A DNA stretch of 64,000 bases, taken from Betaproteobacteria bacterium. Lineage in GTDB: Bacteria; Pseudomonadota; Gammaproteobacteria; Burkholderiales; CAIKXV01. The notes beneath the pieces were generated by a model. The model was not told the DNA's origin. It did no database searches and saw only the letters and a program-made list of their open reading frames with translations. This document shows positions 40,615 through 51,226 of this stretch, piece by piece (within the stretch, counting starts at the first letter, position 1; the number at the start of each line of letters is the position of its first letter). The DNA lies in assembly GCA_947458265.1 (NCBI GenBank), contig CANGYF010000002.1, forward strand, positions 274,463 through 338,462, read 5' to 3'. A program made the translations under genes and the position numbers.

Positions 40615-42099
40615 TCAGCGTGCCGGCAGTTTGCTCTGGCCGATATGCGCGACCAGATCGTTGACCGAGGTGTGCAGCACTTCGGTGAAGGGCAGCGGCC
40701 AGAGACCCATGCCAAGCACGGCGACCGCCAGCAGGCCGAGCACCAGCGCCTCGCGGGCCGAGAGATCCTTCAGCCCCGCGACCGCCGCATTGGCGACCTC
40801 GCCGAACACCACCCGCCGGTACATCCAGAGCGTATATGCGGCGCCGAAGATGAGCGTGGTCGAGGCCAGGAAGGCGTACCAGAAGCTGACTTCGATCGCC
40901 GCCATGATCACCATGAACTCGCCGACGAAGCCGCTGGTGCCCGGAAGGCCCGCATTGGCCATCGCGAACAGCATGAAGAAGGCCGCGAATACCGGCATCG
41001 TGTTGGCCACCCCGCCGTAGTCGGCGATCGCCCTGCTGTGCACCCGGTCGTAGAGCACCCCGACGCACAGGAACATGGCCGCCGAGATGAAGCCGTGCGA
41101 GACCATCTGCACGATCGCGCCTTCGATGCCCAGCACGTTGAACAGGAACAGGCCGAGGGTGACGAACCCCATGTGGGCGATCGACGAATAGGCGATCAGC
41201 TTCTTCATGTCGGTCTGCACCAGCGCGACCAGGCCGATATAGACCACCGCCACCAGCGACAGCGCGATCACGACACCGGCCAGCGCCTGGCTGGCGTCGG
41301 GCACGACTGGCAGCGAGAAGCGCAGGAAGCCGTAGCCTCCGAGCTTGAGCATGATCGCGGCCAGCACCACCGAGCCACCAGTGGGCGCCTCGACGTGCGC
41401 ATCGGGCAGCCAGGTGTGCACCGGCCACATCGGGATCTTCACCGCGAACGCGAGGAAGAAGGCGATGAAGATCAGGATCTGCGCATGGAACGGGATCGGC
41501 AGCCGGTACCACTCGGACAACGCGAAGCTGCCGTCGGACAGCAGGAACAGGTAGATCAGCGCCACCAGCATCAGCAGCGAGCCCATCAGCGTGTAGAGGA
41601 AGAACTTGACCGATGCGTAGACGCGGTTCGGCCCACCCCAGATGCCGATCACGATGAACATCGGGATCAGGGTCGCCTCGAAGAAGAAGTAGAACAGCAG
41701 CGCATCCATCGCGCAGAACACGCCGTTCATCAGGCCCGACAGGAACAGGAAGGCGGCCATGTACAGCGCCACCCGGTTGTCGATGACCTTCCAGCCAGCC
41801 AGCACCACCACCACCGTCGTGAAGCTGTTGAGGAGGATGAGCAGCAGCGAGATGCCGTCGATGCCGAGGTGGTAGTTGATGTTGAACGCTGGCACCCAGG
41901 GCACGAACTCGACGAACTGCAGCCCGGATTGCTGCGGGTCGAAGCCGAACCAGAGCGGCAGCGTGACCGCGAAGCCCGCCAGCGCTCCGACGAGGGCGAG
42001 CACGCGCGCGAGCCCGGCGTTACGGTCCGAGCCGGTGGCCAGCACGAGGATCGCGCTGGCGATGGGCACCCAGATGGCCAGTGTCAGCAGCGGAGTCAT
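40615..42099 (-). CDS. nuoM: NADH-quinone oxidoreductase subunit M
   Basis: This is a 494-residue antiporter-like proton-pumping subunit of complex I. The start [11 protein letters not shown], the [16 protein letters not shown] segment with the conserved Asp-Gly-Ile-Ser, and [16 protein letters not shown] with KKL before it mark NuoM. The catalytic helix-5 Glu lies in the [13 protein letters not shown] segment. The ATG at 42099 lies in a 14-bp duplicated stretch, and the TGA of a possible 10-codon leader frame overlaps it. No standard ribosome site precedes it, which makes coupling to upstream translation plausible. The stop is one base from the nuoN start. Confidence 0.95.
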   Translation of the reverse strand: MTPLLTLAIWVPIASAILVLATGSDRNAGLARVLALVGALAGFAVTLPLWFGFDPQQSGLQFVEFVPWVPAFNINYHLGIDGISLLLILLNSFTTVVVVLAGWKVIDNRVALYMAAFLFLSGLMNGVFCAMDALLFYFFFEATLIPMFIVIGIWGGPNRVYASVKFFLYTLMGSLLMLVALIYLFLLSDGSFALSEWYRLPIPFHAQILIFIAFFLAFAVKIPMWPVHTWLPDAHVEAPTGGSVVLAAIMLKLGGYGFLRFSLPVVPDASQALAGVVIALSLVAVVYIGLVALVQTDMKKLIAYSSIAHMGFVTLGLFLFNVLGIEGAIVQMVSHGFISAAMFLCVGVLYDRVHSRAIADYGGVANTMPVFAAFFMLFAMANAGLPGTSGFVGEFMVIMAAIEVSFWYAFLASTTLIFGAAYTLWMYRRVVFGEVANAAVAGLKDLSAREALVLGLLAVAVLGMGLWPLPFTEVLHTSVNDLVAHIGQSKLPAR

Positions 42100-42128
42100 T
42101 TTCGATTCGTCATTTTCGATTCGTGCAT
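42096..42128 (-). other. Possible 10-codon leader ORF overlapping the nuoM start
   Basis: Between the nuoL stop (42133) and the nuoM ATG there is a frame that starts at ATG 42128, encodes [10 protein letters not shown] and stops at a TGA overlapping the nuoM ATG (ATGA). A second in-frame ATG comes from the duplicated 14-bp unit. It could carry ribosomes onto nuoM, whose start lacks a ribosome site. It could also be chance. Confidence 0.3.
42097..42124. repeat. 14-bp tandem duplication at the nuoM start
   Basis: The unit CATTTTCGATTCGT occurs at 42097-42110 and again at 42111-42124; part of it (CATTCGAT) follows at 42126-42133. The first copy contains the nuoM start codon on the minus strand, and the second creates an out-of-frame ATG. 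Confidence 0.9.
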
Positions 42129-42132
42129 TCGA

Positions 42133-44151
42133 TCAGAGCACCGCACGCGTGCGCACGACCCACAGCAGCAGCAGGCCGAGCACGCCGATCAGCATCGTGA
42201 ACGCATAGGTGTAGAGGTAGCCCGACTGGAGCTGCCGCGACAGCCGGGCCACCTGCCCGACCACCCAGGCCGTGCCGTTGACCATGACGCCGTCGATCAG
42301 CTTCACGTCGCCGACCTTCCAGAGGAAGGCGCCGAGCTTGCGCAGCCCGTCCCGGAACAGGAAGGCGTAGATCTCGTCGATGTAGTACTTGTTCAGCAGC
42401 AGTTCATGCACGCCCTTCATCCGGGCGGCGATCGCCGCGGGCAGGTCGGGCCGCTTCAGGTACAGGTACCAGGCGAGCACCACCCCGGCCAGCGCCAGCC
42501 AGAAGGGGGCGGTGACGAAACCATGCAGCGCCATCTCCATCGGGCCGTGCAAGTGCGCCTTCAGGTGCTCGAGCGCGCCGTGGGCGGGGTCGACGAAGAT
42601 CGGGCCGGCGAACCAGTCGCCGAGCACCATCGGCGACAGCGTCAGGTAGCCGATCACCACCGACGGGATCGCCAGCGCGATCAGCGGCAACGTCACCACC
42701 CAGGGCGACTCGTGCGGTTTGGCGTCATGGCCATGCCCGTGGCCGTGGTCGTCCGCGTGAGCGTCGTGCGGATCGTGCGGCTTCAGGTGGTAGCGCTCCT
42801 CGCCGTGGAACACCAGAAAGTACATCCGGAACGAGTAGAACGCGGTGATGAACACGCCGGCGATGACCGCGAACGAGGCAAGGCCGGCACCGGCGATGCC
42901 GGACTCGCCGACCGCGACGATGATCGAATCCTTCGAGTAGAAGCCCGACAGGAAGGGCGTGCCGATCAGCGCCAGCGAGCCGATCAGGGAGGTGATCCAG
43001 GTGATCGGCATGTACTTGCGTACCCCGCCCATCCAGCGGATGTCCTGGTTGTGATGCATGCCGATGATCACCGAGCCGGCCGCCAGGAACAGCAATGCCT
43101 TGAAGAAGGCATGCGTCATCAGGTGGAAGATCGCCACCGAGTACACGGACGCACCCAGGGCCACCGTCATGTAGCCGAGCTGCGACAGCGTCGAATAGGC
43201 GACGACCCGCTTGATGTCGTTCTGCACGATGCCCAGCAGGCCCATGAACAGCGCGGTGATCGCCCCGGTGACCAGCACGAAGGACAGCGCCGTGTCGGAC
43301 AGTTCGAACAACGGCGACATGCGCGCCACCATGAAGATGCCGGCGGTGACCATCGTGGCCGCGTGGATCAGCGCGGAGATCGGCGTCGGGCCTTCCATCG
43401 AATCGGGCAGCCAGACGTGCAGCGGGAATTGCGCCGACTTGCCCATCGCGCCCACGAACAGCAGGATGCAGGTGACGGTGATCATCGACCAGGCGGTGCC
43501 CGGCAGGATCTCGATACTTGCGGCCGCCATGTCGGGGGCTCGCTCGAATACCTGCTGGTAGTCGAGGGTGCCGAAGAAGGCCAGCACCAGGCCGATGCCG
43601 AGCAGGAAACCGAAGTCGCCGACCCGGTTCACCAGGAAGGCCTTCAGGTTGGCGTAGGTCGCGGTCGGCCGCTTGTACCAGAAGCCGATCAGCAGGTACG
43701 ACACCAGGCCGACCGCTTCCCAGCCGAAGAACAGCTGCAGGAAGTTGTTGCTCATCACCAGCATGAGCATCGAGAAGGTGAACAGCGAGATGTAGGCGAA
43801 GAAGCGCTGGTATCCGGGGTCGTCGTGCATGTAGCCGATGGTGTAGACGTGCACCATCAACGACACCGAAGTCACCACCAGCATCATGGTCGCGGTCAGG
43901 CTGTCGATCAGGAAGCCCACCTCCAGTCGCAGGTCGCCCGAGGTGAGCCAGGTGTAGACCGTGCCGTTGAAGGTATTGCCCTCGCGAACGTCGAGGAACA
44001 CGCAGATCGAGGCGGCCAGCGATACCGCCACGCCGGCGATGGTGACCAGGTGGGCGCCGGTGCGCCCGATCTGGCGGCCGAACAGGCCCGCGAGAAGCGC
44101 GCCGAACAGCGGCGCAAGGGGAACCAGCAGGTAGACCGTCTGCATCGTCAT
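42133..44151 (-). CDS. nuoL: NADH-quinone oxidoreductase subunit L
   Basis: This is a 672-residue subunit at the distal end of the complex I membrane arm, with antiporter-like core and the long lateral helix at the C-terminus. LPDSMEGPTPISALIHAATMV is the NuoL hallmark; FGWEAVGLVSYLLIGFW holds the conserved Glu, and DIKRVVAYSTLSQLGYM the Lys. A His/Asp-rich cytoplasmic loop (PHDPHDAHADDHGHGHGHD, residues about 455-475) is common in Burkholderiales NuoL and might bind metal. ATG 44151 gives MTMQTVYLLVPLAPLFG. Length is normal. Confidence 0.95.
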   Translation of the reverse strand: MTMQTVYLLVPLAPLFGALLAGLFGRQIGRTGAHLVTIAGVAVSLAASICVFLDVREGNTFNGTVYTWLTSGDLRLEVGFLIDSLTATMMLVVTSVSLMVHVYTIGYMHDDPGYQRFFAYISLFTFSMLMLVMSNNFLQLFFGWEAVGLVSYLLIGFWYKRPTATYANLKAFLVNRVGDFGFLLGIGLVLAFFGTLDYQQVFERAPDMAAASIEILPGTAWSMITVTCILLFVGAMGKSAQFPLHVWLPDSMEGPTPISALIHAATMVTAGIFMVARMSPLFELSDTALSFVLVTGAITALFMGLLGIVQNDIKRVVAYSTLSQLGYMTVALGASVYSVAIFHLMTHAFFKALLFLAAGSVIIGMHHNQDIRWMGGVRKYMPITWITSLIGSLALIGTPFLSGFYSKDSIIVAVGESGIAGAGLASFAVIAGVFITAFYSFRMYFLVFHGEERYHLKPHDPHDAHADDHGHGHGHDAKPHESPWVVTLPLIALAIPSVVIGYLTLSPMVLGDWFAGPIFVDPAHGALEHLKAHLHGPMEMALHGFVTAPFWLALAGVVLAWYLYLKRPDLPAAIAARMKGVHELLLNKYYIDEIYAFLFRDGLRKLGAFLWKVGDVKLIDGVMVNGTAWVVGQVARLSRQLQSGYLYTYAFTMLIGVLGLLLLWVVRTRAVL

Positions 44152-44161
44152 CGCGGCGCCC

Positions 44162-44467
44162 TCATCCTTTCAGCGTGTCGAGGTCGTCGACATGGATCGT
44201 GCGCAGGTTGCGGAACAGCGCGACCAGGATGGCCAGCCCGATCGCCGATTCGGCGGCGGCGACGGTCAGGATGAAGAATACGAACACCTGCCCGGCGATG
44301 TCCTGCAGGTAATAGCTGAAGGCGATGAAGTTCAGGTTGACCGCGAGCAGGTTCAACTCGATGGCCATCAGCAGGATGATCACATTCTTCCGGTTGAGGA
44401 AGATGCCGAGCACGCTGATCGCAAAAAGGATCGCGCCCAGAATCAGGTAGTACGACAGCGGCACCAA
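44162..44467 (-). CDS. nuoK: NADH-quinone oxidoreductase subunit K
   Basis: This is a 101-residue, three-helix membrane subunit of complex I. The conserved pair of membrane glutamates lies in [15 protein letters not shown] (helix 2) and [17 protein letters not shown] (helix 3). [14 protein letters not shown] is a family hallmark. The start is TTG 44467, supported by AGGGGAG eight bases upstream; the next codon, GTG, is an alternative. A 78-base gap separates it from nuoJ, the widest spacing in this operon. Confidence 0.94.
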   Translation of the reverse strand: MVPLSYYLILGAILFAISVLGIFLNRKNVIILLMAIELNLLAVNLNFIAFSYYLQDIAGQVFVFFILTVAAAESAIGLAILVALFRNLRTIHVDDLDTLKG

Positions 44468-44545
44468 CGGCTTCGCTCCCCTAGTGTTCCTGCTTGTTCC
44501 ACGGACCGGCGCCCCGGCGAGGCATGTTCTGCACGCGGGCTTCGG

Positions 44546-45205
44546 TCATTTGGGCTGTTGCGGTGTTTCCGCCGGGGCGGTTTCCGGCGGGGGCGCAGAC
44601 ACGCCCTTCTTCTCGGAGGGCATCGAGACCAGCCGCACGCGCCCTTCGCGGGTCGCGGCGACCTGGACCGACGGATCGATGCTGCGGGTGTTCTTGCGTG
44701 CGCGCAGCGTCAGCGCGATCGCGGCCACGATGGCCACCAGCAGGATCACCGCAGCCAGTTCGAACGGATACAGGTACTCCGTGTAGAGCACCATGCCGAT
44801 CGCACGCGTGTTGCTGTAGCCCTCTGCCGCTTCCGGCGGCGGCGGCCGCACCGACAGGCCGAAATAGGGCCCCATCAGCGTCGCGCCCATCACCCCGAGC
44901 AGCAGCACCGCCACCGGCAGCGCGATCGGCAGGATGTTCCAGAAGCCCTCGCGCAGCCGGTCGACGTTGATGTCGAGCATCATGATCACGAACAGGAACA
45001 GCACCATCACCGCGCCGACGTAGACAAGGATCAGGGTGATCGCGAGGAACTCGGCATGCAGGAGCAGCCACAGCCCAGCCGCCGAGGCGAACGAGAGCAC
45101 CAGGAACAGCGCCGCATGCACCGAATTGCGCGCGGTGATCACGCGCAGCGCAGACAGCACGAGCACTGCAGCCAGCACGAAGAAGACCGCCGACTGGAAG
45201 TTCAT
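44546..45205 (-). CDS. nuoJ: NADH-quinone oxidoreductase subunit J
   Basis: This is a 219-residue membrane subunit of complex I with five helices, beginning MNFQSAVFFVLAAVLVLSALRVI. ILVYVGAVMVLFLFVIMML is the helix that contains the pi-bulge thought to move during coupling. The last 60 residues form a Pro/Glu-rich cytoplasmic tail (SEKKGVSAPPPETAPAETP) that is longer than in E. coli but usual in Betaproteobacteria. It lies 60 bases after nuoI. The ATG is clear. Confidence 0.94.
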   Translation of the reverse strand: MNFQSAVFFVLAAVLVLSALRVITARNSVHAALFLVLSFASAAGLWLLLHAEFLAITLILVYVGAVMVLFLFVIMMLDINVDRLREGFWNILPIALPVAVLLLGVMGATLMGPYFGLSVRPPPPEAAEGYSNTRAIGMVLYTEYLYPFELAAVILLVAIVAAIALTLRARKNTRSIDPSVQVAATREGRVRLVSMPSEKKGVSAPPPETAPAETPQQPK

Positions 45206-45265
45206 CGCGCCGCCTGCACGGCTGTGGTCATGGTCGGGGTCGCCGGCACCGCGCCGGGCGTCTTG

Positions 45266-45757
45266 TCAGCGGTAGTTCGCATCGGCCATCCTGTCGCGGG
45301 CGATCTGTTCTTCGTAGCGGTCGCCGATCGCCAGCAGCATTTCCTTGGTGTAGACCAGGTCGCCGCGCCGTTCGCCGTGGTACTCGAGCGTGCGCGTCTC
45401 GACGATCGAATCGACCGGGCAGGACTCCTCGCACAGGCCGCAGAAGATGCACTTGGTGAGGTCGATGTCGTAGCGGGTCGTGCGCCGGGTGCCATCGTCT
45501 CGCACGTCGGACTCGATCGTGATCGCCATTGCCGGGCAGACCGCCTCGCACAGCTTGCAGGCGATGCAGCGTTCCTCGCCGTTCGGGTAGCGGCGCAGCG
45601 CATGCAGGCCGCGGAAGCGCGGGCTCTGTGGCGTCTTCTCCTCGGGATACTGCACGGTGATCTTGCGGGCGAACAGGTTACGCCCGGTCAGCATCATGCC
45701 GCGCAGCAGTTCGAGCAGCAGGAACGAACGGAAGAAGCTCTGTATGCGGGTCATCAT
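45266..45757 (-). CDS. nuoI: NADH-quinone oxidoreductase subunit I
   Basis: This 163-residue ferredoxin-like subunit carries two [4Fe-4S] clusters (N6a, N6b) that pass electrons toward the quinone site. The two motifs [12 protein letters not shown] (residues 64-75) and [12 protein letters not shown] (103-114) are complete. The N-terminal amphipathic helix ([17 protein letters not shown]) lies on the membrane. The start is one of two successive ATG codons (45757 or 45754). It is 26 bases from nuoH. Confidence 0.95.
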   Translation of the reverse strand: MMTRIQSFFRSFLLLELLRGMMLTGRNLFARKITVQYPEEKTPQSPRFRGLHALRRYPNGEERCIACKLCEAVCPAMAITIESDVRDDGTRRTTRYDIDLTKCIFCGLCEESCPVDSIVETRTLEYHGERRGDLVYTKEMLLAIGDRYEEQIARDRMADANYR

Positions 45758-45783
45758 CGGGGGCCTCTGCGCATGTCCATGGC

Positions 45784-46872
45784 TCAGAACCACCAGCTGA
45801 ACGGCGGCCAGGTACGGACCGGATCCATCATCGCGACGCCGACCACCATGATCCAGACCAGCGTGAGCGGAATGAACACCTTCCAGCCCAGGCGCATGAT
45901 CTGGTCGTAGCGATAGCGCGGGAAGGTCGCACGCAGCCAGAGGAAGCAGAACAGCAGGAACGCGATCTTCAGGAACAGCCAGTGTGCGCCGGGCCCGAAC
46001 AGCAGCCCGACGACCGGGATCGACGCCAGCGAATCGACCTGCACCGGCGGCAGCCAGCCGCCGAGGAACATCAGCGACGCCAGCGCCGAGATCAGGATCA
46101 TGTTCGCGTATTCGGCGAGGAAGAACACGGCGAAGGCGGTGCCGGAATACTCGACATGGAAGCCGGCGACGATCTCGGACTCGCCCTCGGCCACGTCGAA
46201 CGGCGCGCGGTTGGTCTCGGCCACGCCGGCGATGAAGTAGACCAGGAACAGCGGCAGCAGTGGCAGCAGGTTCCACGACCAGAAGCCGCTGCCCTTCTGG
46301 GCATCGACGATGCCGCCGAGGTTCAGCGTGCCCGACACCATCAGCACCCCGACCAGCGCGAAGCCCATCGCGATCTCGTAGGACACGATCTGTGCTGCCG
46401 AGCGCATGGCCCCGAGGAAGGCGTACTTCGAGTTCGATGCCCAGCCGGCGACGATCACGCCGTAGACGCCCATCGAAGTCAGCGCAAGCACGTACAGCAG
46501 GCTGGCATCGATGTCGGCCAGCACCGTCTCGGGACCGAACGGCAGCACCGCCCAGGCGGCCAGCGCCGGCATGATCGACAGCGTCGGTGCGATCAGGAAC
46601 AGGAACCGGTTGGAACCGGTCGGGACGATGATCTCCTTGAAGATCAGCTTGAACACGTCGGCGAACGGCTGCGCGAGGCCGGCAGTCCAGCCCATGCCGA
46701 ACGCCATCACCCGGTTCGGGCCGATGCGCAGCTGCATGTAGCCAATCACCTTGCGCTCGGCGAGCGTGAGAAAGGCCACGCAGATGGTGATCGGCAGCAC
46801 GATCGCGAGGATCTTGACCAGGGTCCAGACGACTGGCCAGGCGGGACCGAGCAGGTTCTCGAAGAATTCCAT
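45784..46872 (-). CDS. nuoH: NADH-quinone oxidoreductase subunit H
   Basis: This is a 362-residue membrane subunit with eight helices that forms much of the quinone chamber at the joint of the two arms. [19 protein letters not shown] (helix 1 loop) and the acidic loop [25 protein letters not shown] are the family hallmarks, with Glu residues of the proton path. [20 protein letters not shown] near the C-terminus is also typical. ATG 46872 starts MEFFENLLG. Length is normal. Confidence 0.96.
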   Translation of the reverse strand: MEFFENLLGPAWPVVWTLVKILAIVLPITICVAFLTLAERKVIGYMQLRIGPNRVMAFGMGWTAGLAQPFADVFKLIFKEIIVPTGSNRFLFLIAPTLSIMPALAAWAVLPFGPETVLADIDASLLYVLALTSMGVYGVIVAGWASNSKYAFLGAMRSAAQIVSYEIAMGFALVGVLMVSGTLNLGGIVDAQKGSGFWSWNLLPLLPLFLVYFIAGVAETNRAPFDVAEGESEIVAGFHVEYSGTAFAVFFLAEYANMILISALASLMFLGGWLPPVQVDSLASIPVVGLLFGPGAHWLFLKIAFLLFCFLWLRATFPRYRYDQIMRLGWKVFIPLTLVWIMVVGVAMMDPVRTWPPFSWWF

Positions 46873-46882
46873 CGTCGCGCCC

Positions 46883-49270
46883 TCAGCTCACGGTCTCGGC
46901 CGCAACGGCCTGGGTTGCCGCAACGCGCTCGATCGAGATCGCGGCGCCGTCGCCCGGGGCGCCGAGCGCGAAGGTCGATACATGGCCGGCCGGCAGCAGC
47001 AGGCAGCCTGCCGCAAGTCGGGGATCGGGCACCGCAGGAAACAGCGCGTTCGCGCCGCCGCAGGCGACCCGGACCGAATCGCCCGGCTGCAGGCCGGCAG
47101 CCTTCCAGAGGTCGGCCGCCAGGGCCGCTTCCACCGGAGCCGCGTCGCGCGTCTTCTGCAGCGGTGGCGAGCGTCGCGCCAGTGCATCGGCGTCATGGAT
47201 GCGCACCGGCGCCACCCGTTCGATGCCGGCAGCATCAGGCAGCGAGGCGTCGACCGCCAGCGGCCCGGACAGCGCGTTGTCGCAGCCGGCCGCCGGCAGG
47301 CCGTCGAGTGCCAGGCCGGCGCGCACCGCGTCGGCCGAGTCCTGGTCGAAGCCCGCCAGGCCGAGCAGGTTGCCGAGCACGCGCAGGACCTTCCACGCCG
47401 GGCGGGTATCGCCCAGCGGCCGCACCACCCCGGTGAAGGTCTGCGCACGGCCTTCGGTGTTCACGAAGGTGCCCGAGGTCTCGGTGAACGGCGCGATCGG
47501 CAGGATCACGTCCGCGTAGTCGAGCGCACGGTGTTCGAACGGCGAGAACGCGACCACGAACTCGGCAGACTTCATCGCCGCCAGCGCTGCGGCGCCGTCG
47601 GCGCAGTCGAGCTCGGGTTCGGTACCGAGCAGCAGGTAGGCCTTGCGCGGCGCGGCGACCATCGCCGCGGCGTCGAGCCCTGCGCCGGTCGGCTGCGCAC
47701 CGGCAAGCCTTGCGCCAACGCTGTTGGCGGCCGTGCCGAGATGACCGAAGCGGGCACCGGTGACCATTGCCAGCGCCTGGGCCAGAACTTCCAGCTCGGC
47801 AAAACGCGGATGCTGCTCGGCCAGGTTACCCAGCCAGACGATGCCATGCCCGGCCTGCACCAAGTCCTGCGCGGCCTGCCTGGCCAGCGTCGGGACCTCG
47901 ACTGCCGCCAGCGCGGCATCGAGGCCGTCCGGCAGTGCTGCGCCCTTCGCCTCGGCGGCGGCCTTGAGCACCGCGCCCAGCGCGGCGACCATCGCCGACG
48001 GGGGCACGACCTGCTCGCCGGCCAGCGGCATCATCGGATCCTGCGCGAGCGGATTGAGCAGGTGGACGCGGGCCTTGCGCTTCGCAGCCTGGCGCAGCCG
48101 CTGCGCGAGCAGCGGATGGTCCTTGCGCAGTACGCTGCCGACCACCAGCACCGCGTCGGCCTTGCCGACGTCGGCGACCGGCAGGCCCAGCCAGGGGGCA
48201 CCCCGGCGCGACCGGTCGAGCCGGAAGTCGACCTGGCGCAGCCGGTGGTCGATGTTGTCCGAACCGAGCCCGCGCACCAGCTTCGCCAGCAGGTGCAGTT
48301 CCTCGACGGTCTGGTGCGGCGAGGCCAGCGCGCCGATCGACGTCGCGCCATGGCTGGCGGCAATCGACTTCAGCCGCGCGGCCACGTGCTCGAGGGCCTG
48401 CGCCCACTCGACCTGCTCCCAGCGGCCATCGCGCCTGAGCAGCGGACGCACCAGACGGGTCTCGACGTTGAGCGCCTCGTACGAGAAGCGGTCCTTGTCG
48501 GAGATCCAGCACTCGTTGATCGCCTCGTTCTCCAGCGGCAGCACGCGCAGCACGCGGTTGCCCTTGACCTGCACCATCAGGTTCGAGCCCAGGCTGTCGT
48601 GCGGACTGACCGACTTGCGGCGGGTGAGCTCCCAGGTGCGGGCGGTGAAGCGGAACGGCTTGGAGGTCAGCGCGCCCACCGGGCAGACGTCGATCATGTT
48701 GCCGGACAACTCGGAGTCGACGGTGCGCGCGACGAACGGCATGATCTCGCTGTGCTCGCCGCGGCCAGCCATGCCGAGCTCCATCACCCCGGCAATTTCC
48801 TGCCCGAAGCGCACGCAGCGCGTGCAGTGGATGCAGCGCGTCATGTCGGTCGAGATCAGCGGGCCGAGGTTCTTGTTCGGCACCACCCGCTTCATCTCGT
48901 CGTAGCGGGATTCGCTCGCGCCGTAACCGACGGCGAGGTCCTGCAACTGGCACTCGCCGCCCTGGTCGCAGATCGGGCAGTCGAGCGGGTGGTTGATCAG
49001 CAAAAACTCCATCACGCCCTTCTGCGCCTGCACGGCCTTGGACGAGTGGGTGAATACCTTCATGCCCTCGGTGACCGGCGTGGCGCAGGCGGGCAGCGGC
49101 TTGGGCGCCTTTTCGACCTCGACCAGGCACATGCGGCAGTTGGCGGCGATGGTCAGCTTCTTGTGGTAGCAGAAATGCGGCACGTAGATGCCGAGCGCAT
49201 TGGCGGCTTCCATCACCATCGCGCCGTCGCGTACCTCGACCGGTTTGCCGTCGACTTCCAGCTTGGCCAT
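46883..49270 (-). CDS. nuoG: NADH-quinone oxidoreductase subunit G
   Basis: This is a 795-residue peripheral-arm subunit. The N-terminus binds a [2Fe-2S] cluster ([17 protein letters not shown]), followed by HSSKAV and [15 protein letters not shown] for cluster N4/N5-type sites, and [16 protein letters not shown] for another [4Fe-4S]. The C-terminal molybdopterin-oxidoreductase-like domain has lost its cofactor role in complex I; I see no clear N7 cysteine set. ATG 49270 gives [13 protein letters not shown]. It lies 16 bases after nuoF. Confidence 0.95.
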   Translation of the reverse strand: MAKLEVDGKPVEVRDGAMVMEAANALGIYVPHFCYHKKLTIAANCRMCLVEVEKAPKPLPACATPVTEGMKVFTHSSKAVQAQKGVMEFLLINHPLDCPICDQGGECQLQDLAVGYGASESRYDEMKRVVPNKNLGPLISTDMTRCIHCTRCVRFGQEIAGVMELGMAGRGEHSEIMPFVARTVDSELSGNMIDVCPVGALTSKPFRFTARTWELTRRKSVSPHDSLGSNLMVQVKGNRVLRVLPLENEAINECWISDKDRFSYEALNVETRLVRPLLRRDGRWEQVEWAQALEHVAARLKSIAASHGATSIGALASPHQTVEELHLLAKLVRGLGSDNIDHRLRQVDFRLDRSRRGAPWLGLPVADVGKADAVLVVGSVLRKDHPLLAQRLRQAAKRKARVHLLNPLAQDPMMPLAGEQVVPPSAMVAALGAVLKAAAEAKGAALPDGLDAALAAVEVPTLARQAAQDLVQAGHGIVWLGNLAEQHPRFAELEVLAQALAMVTGARFGHLGTAANSVGARLAGAQPTGAGLDAAAMVAAPRKAYLLLGTEPELDCADGAAALAAMKSAEFVVAFSPFEHRALDYADVILPIAPFTETSGTFVNTEGRAQTFTGVVRPLGDTRPAWKVLRVLGNLLGLAGFDQDSADAVRAGLALDGLPAAGCDNALSGPLAVDASLPDAAGIERVAPVRIHDADALARRSPPLQKTRDAAPVEAALAADLWKAAGLQPGDSVRVACGGANALFPAVPDPRLAAGCLLLPAGHVSTFALGAPGDGAAISIERVAATQAVAAETVS

Positions 49271-49286
49271 CGTTGCTATCGCTCTT

Positions 49287-50600
49287 TCAGGAGTACGGGC
49301 CGACCAGGCACCGCTTGTGGTCGACGTGGTACTGGAACTCGTCGCGGAAGGCCTTGATGAAGGCCCGAACCGGCATCGCGGCCGCATCGCCCAGCGCGCA
49401 GATAGTGCGCCCCTGGATGTTGTCGCAGAGGTTCAGCAGGAGGTCGAGGTCTTCCTGCCGGCCCTTGCCGTGCTCGATGCGGTCGACCACACGGTACAGC
49501 CAGCCGGTTCCCTCACGGCACGGCGTGCACTGGCCGCAGGATTCCTCGTAGTAGAAGTACGACAGGCGGTGCAGGCAGCGCACCATGCAGCGCGTCTCGT
49601 TCATCACGATGACCGCGCCAGACCCGAGGAAGGACCCGGCCTTCTGGATCGAGTCGTAGTCCATGTCGAGCGCCATCATGGTCTCGGCCGGCAGCACCGG
49701 CATCGACGAGCCGCCCGGGATCACCGCCTTCAGCTTCACGCCATCGCGCATGCCGCCGGCCATCTCGAGCAGCTTCGCGAACGGCGTGCCGAGCCTGACC
49801 TCGTAGTTGCCCGGGCGTGCGACATCGCCGCTGACCGAGAAGATCTTGGTACCGCCGTTGTTCGGCTTGCCGAGGTTCAGGAACGCCTCGCCGCCGTTGT
49901 TGATGACCCACGGCACCGCAGCGAAGGTCTCGGTGTTGTTGATCGTCGTCGGCTTGCCGTACAGGCCGAAGGTGGCCGGGAACGGTGGCTTGAAGCGCGG
50001 CTGCCCCTTCTTGCCCTCGAGCGATTCGAGCAGGGCGGTCTCCTCGCCGCAGATGTAGGCACCGTAGCCATGATGCGCATGCAGCTGGAAGCTGAAATCG
50101 CTGCCCAGGATGTTGTCGCCGAGGTAGCCCGCGGCGCGTGCCTCTTCGAGCGCTTCCTCGAAGCGCTCGTACACATCCCAGATCTCGCCGTGGATGTAGT
50201 TGTAGCCGACCGTGATGCCCATCGCATACGCCCCGATCGCCATCCCCTCGATCAGGATGTGCGGGTTGTAGCGCATGATGTCCCGGTCCTTGAACGTACC
50301 CGGCTCGCCCTCGTCGGAGTTGCAGACGAGGTACTTCTGGCCGGTGTAGTTCTTCGGCATGAAGCTCCACTTCAAGCCGGTCGGGAACCCGGCGCCGCCG
50401 CGGCCGCGCAGCGCGGACTTCTTCAGCTCGCCGATCACGACATCGGGCGGGATCTTCTCGGACAGGATCTTCCGGATCGCCTGGTAGCCGCCGCGCGCCT
50501 CGTAGTCGCGCAGGCGCCAGTTGGTACCGTCCAGGCCCTTCAGGATCACCGCATCAGGACCGTAGATGCCGGCCGGGAACGGAGGCAGCGGTGCATTCAC
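49287..50600 (-). CDS. nuoF: NADH-quinone oxidoreductase subunit F
   Basis: This 437-residue flavin subunit oxidises [17 protein letters not shown] binds FMN, the Gly-rich [16 protein letters not shown] segment binds NADH, and [14 protein letters not shown], with a later Cys, holds [4Fe-4S] cluster N3. The start is GTG 50600, which overlaps the nuoE stop (GTGA). The encoded start [13 protein letters not shown] matches family N-termini, and no in-frame ATG fits better. Co-translation with nuoE suits their tight 1:1 module. Confidence 0.95.
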   Translation of the reverse strand: MNAPLPPFPAGIYGPDAVILKGLDGTNWRLRDYEARGGYQAIRKILSEKIPPDVVIGELKKSALRGRGGAGFPTGLKWSFMPKNYTGQKYLVCNSDEGEPGTFKDRDIMRYNPHILIEGMAIGAYAMGITVGYNYIHGEIWDVYERFEEALEEARAAGYLGDNILGSDFSFQLHAHHGYGAYICGEETALLESLEGKKGQPRFKPPFPATFGLYGKPTTINNTETFAAVPWVINNGGEAFLNLGKPNNGGTKIFSVSGDVARPGNYEVRLGTPFAKLLEMAGGMRDGVKLKAVIPGGSSMPVLPAETMMALDMDYDSIQKAGSFLGSGAVIVMNETRCMVRCLHRLSYFYYEESCGQCTPCREGTGWLYRVVDRIEHGKGRQEDLDLLLNLCDNIQGRTICALGDAAAMPVRAFIKAFRDEFQYHVDHKRCLVGPYS

Positions 50601-51181
50601 AGGCCGCCCTCCTTCGCGTCGGCAACCGGCGCTGCGGCATGCTCGGCACGCAGCTGCTCGACCAGCGCGTCCAGGCGCTCGGGGGTCATCCAGGACAGCA
50701 TGGTGCGGTTGTTGCGCATCATCACCGGCGCATCGCCGCAGGCGCCCATGCACTCGCCCTCCTTGAGCGTGAAGCAGCCGTCGGCCGTGGTCTCTCCGAA
50801 GCCGATGCCGAGCTTCTGCTTCAGGTGCTCGGCGGCCACGCCTGCGCCCTGCAGCTGGCAGGGAAGGTTGGTGCAGAGCGTGAGCTTGTTGCGGCCGACC
50901 GGCGCGAGGTCGTACATCGTGTAGAAGGTCGCCACCTCGTACACCGCGACCGCCGGCATGCCGATGTGACGGGCGACGAAATCCATCACCCGGTTCGACA
51001 GCCAGCCCTTCTCTTCCTGGGCGATCGCCAGTGCGGCCATCACCGCAGACTGGCGCTGGTCGGCAGGGTACTTCGCGATCGCACGGTCGATGCGTGCGAC
51101 CGCGCCGGCCGACAGCACGGCCTCGCCGTCGGGAGTGGCGGAGATGCGGCCGCCTTCGGCCGCTGGCACGGGTGCATTCAT
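50597..51181 (-). CDS. nuoE: NADH-quinone oxidoreductase subunit E
   Basis: This 194-residue thioredoxin-like subunit carries the [2Fe-2S] cluster N1a next to NuoF. The cysteine set [10 protein letters not shown] and later [10 protein letters not shown] are complete. The N-terminal helical domain has [24 protein letters not shown]. Its stop overlaps the nuoF start. A 27-residue N-terminal extension and the C-terminal [16 protein letters not shown] tail exceed the E. coli protein. It lies 45 bases after nuoD. Confidence 0.95.
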   Translation of the reverse strand: MNAPVPAAEGGRISATPDGEAVLSAGAVARIDRAIAKYPADQRQSAVMAALAIAQEEKGWLSNRVMDFVARHIGMPAVAVYEVATFYTMYDLAPVGRNKLTLCTNLPCQLQGAGVAAEHLKQKLGIGFGETTADGCFTLKEGECMGACGDAPVMMRNNRTMLSWMTPERLDALVEQLRAEHAAAPVADAKEGGL

Positions 51182-51226
51182 CGCGCGGGGGTCAATCCAT
51201 CGGTCATCGGGTTGCTCACCGGTCGC

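Noticed and set aside
40375..44274. Open plus-strand frame of about 1300 codons opposite nuoK to nuoN
   Set aside because: Composition is dominated by His, Arg, Gln and Asp with no recognisable fold, and it is antisense to conserved complex I genes.
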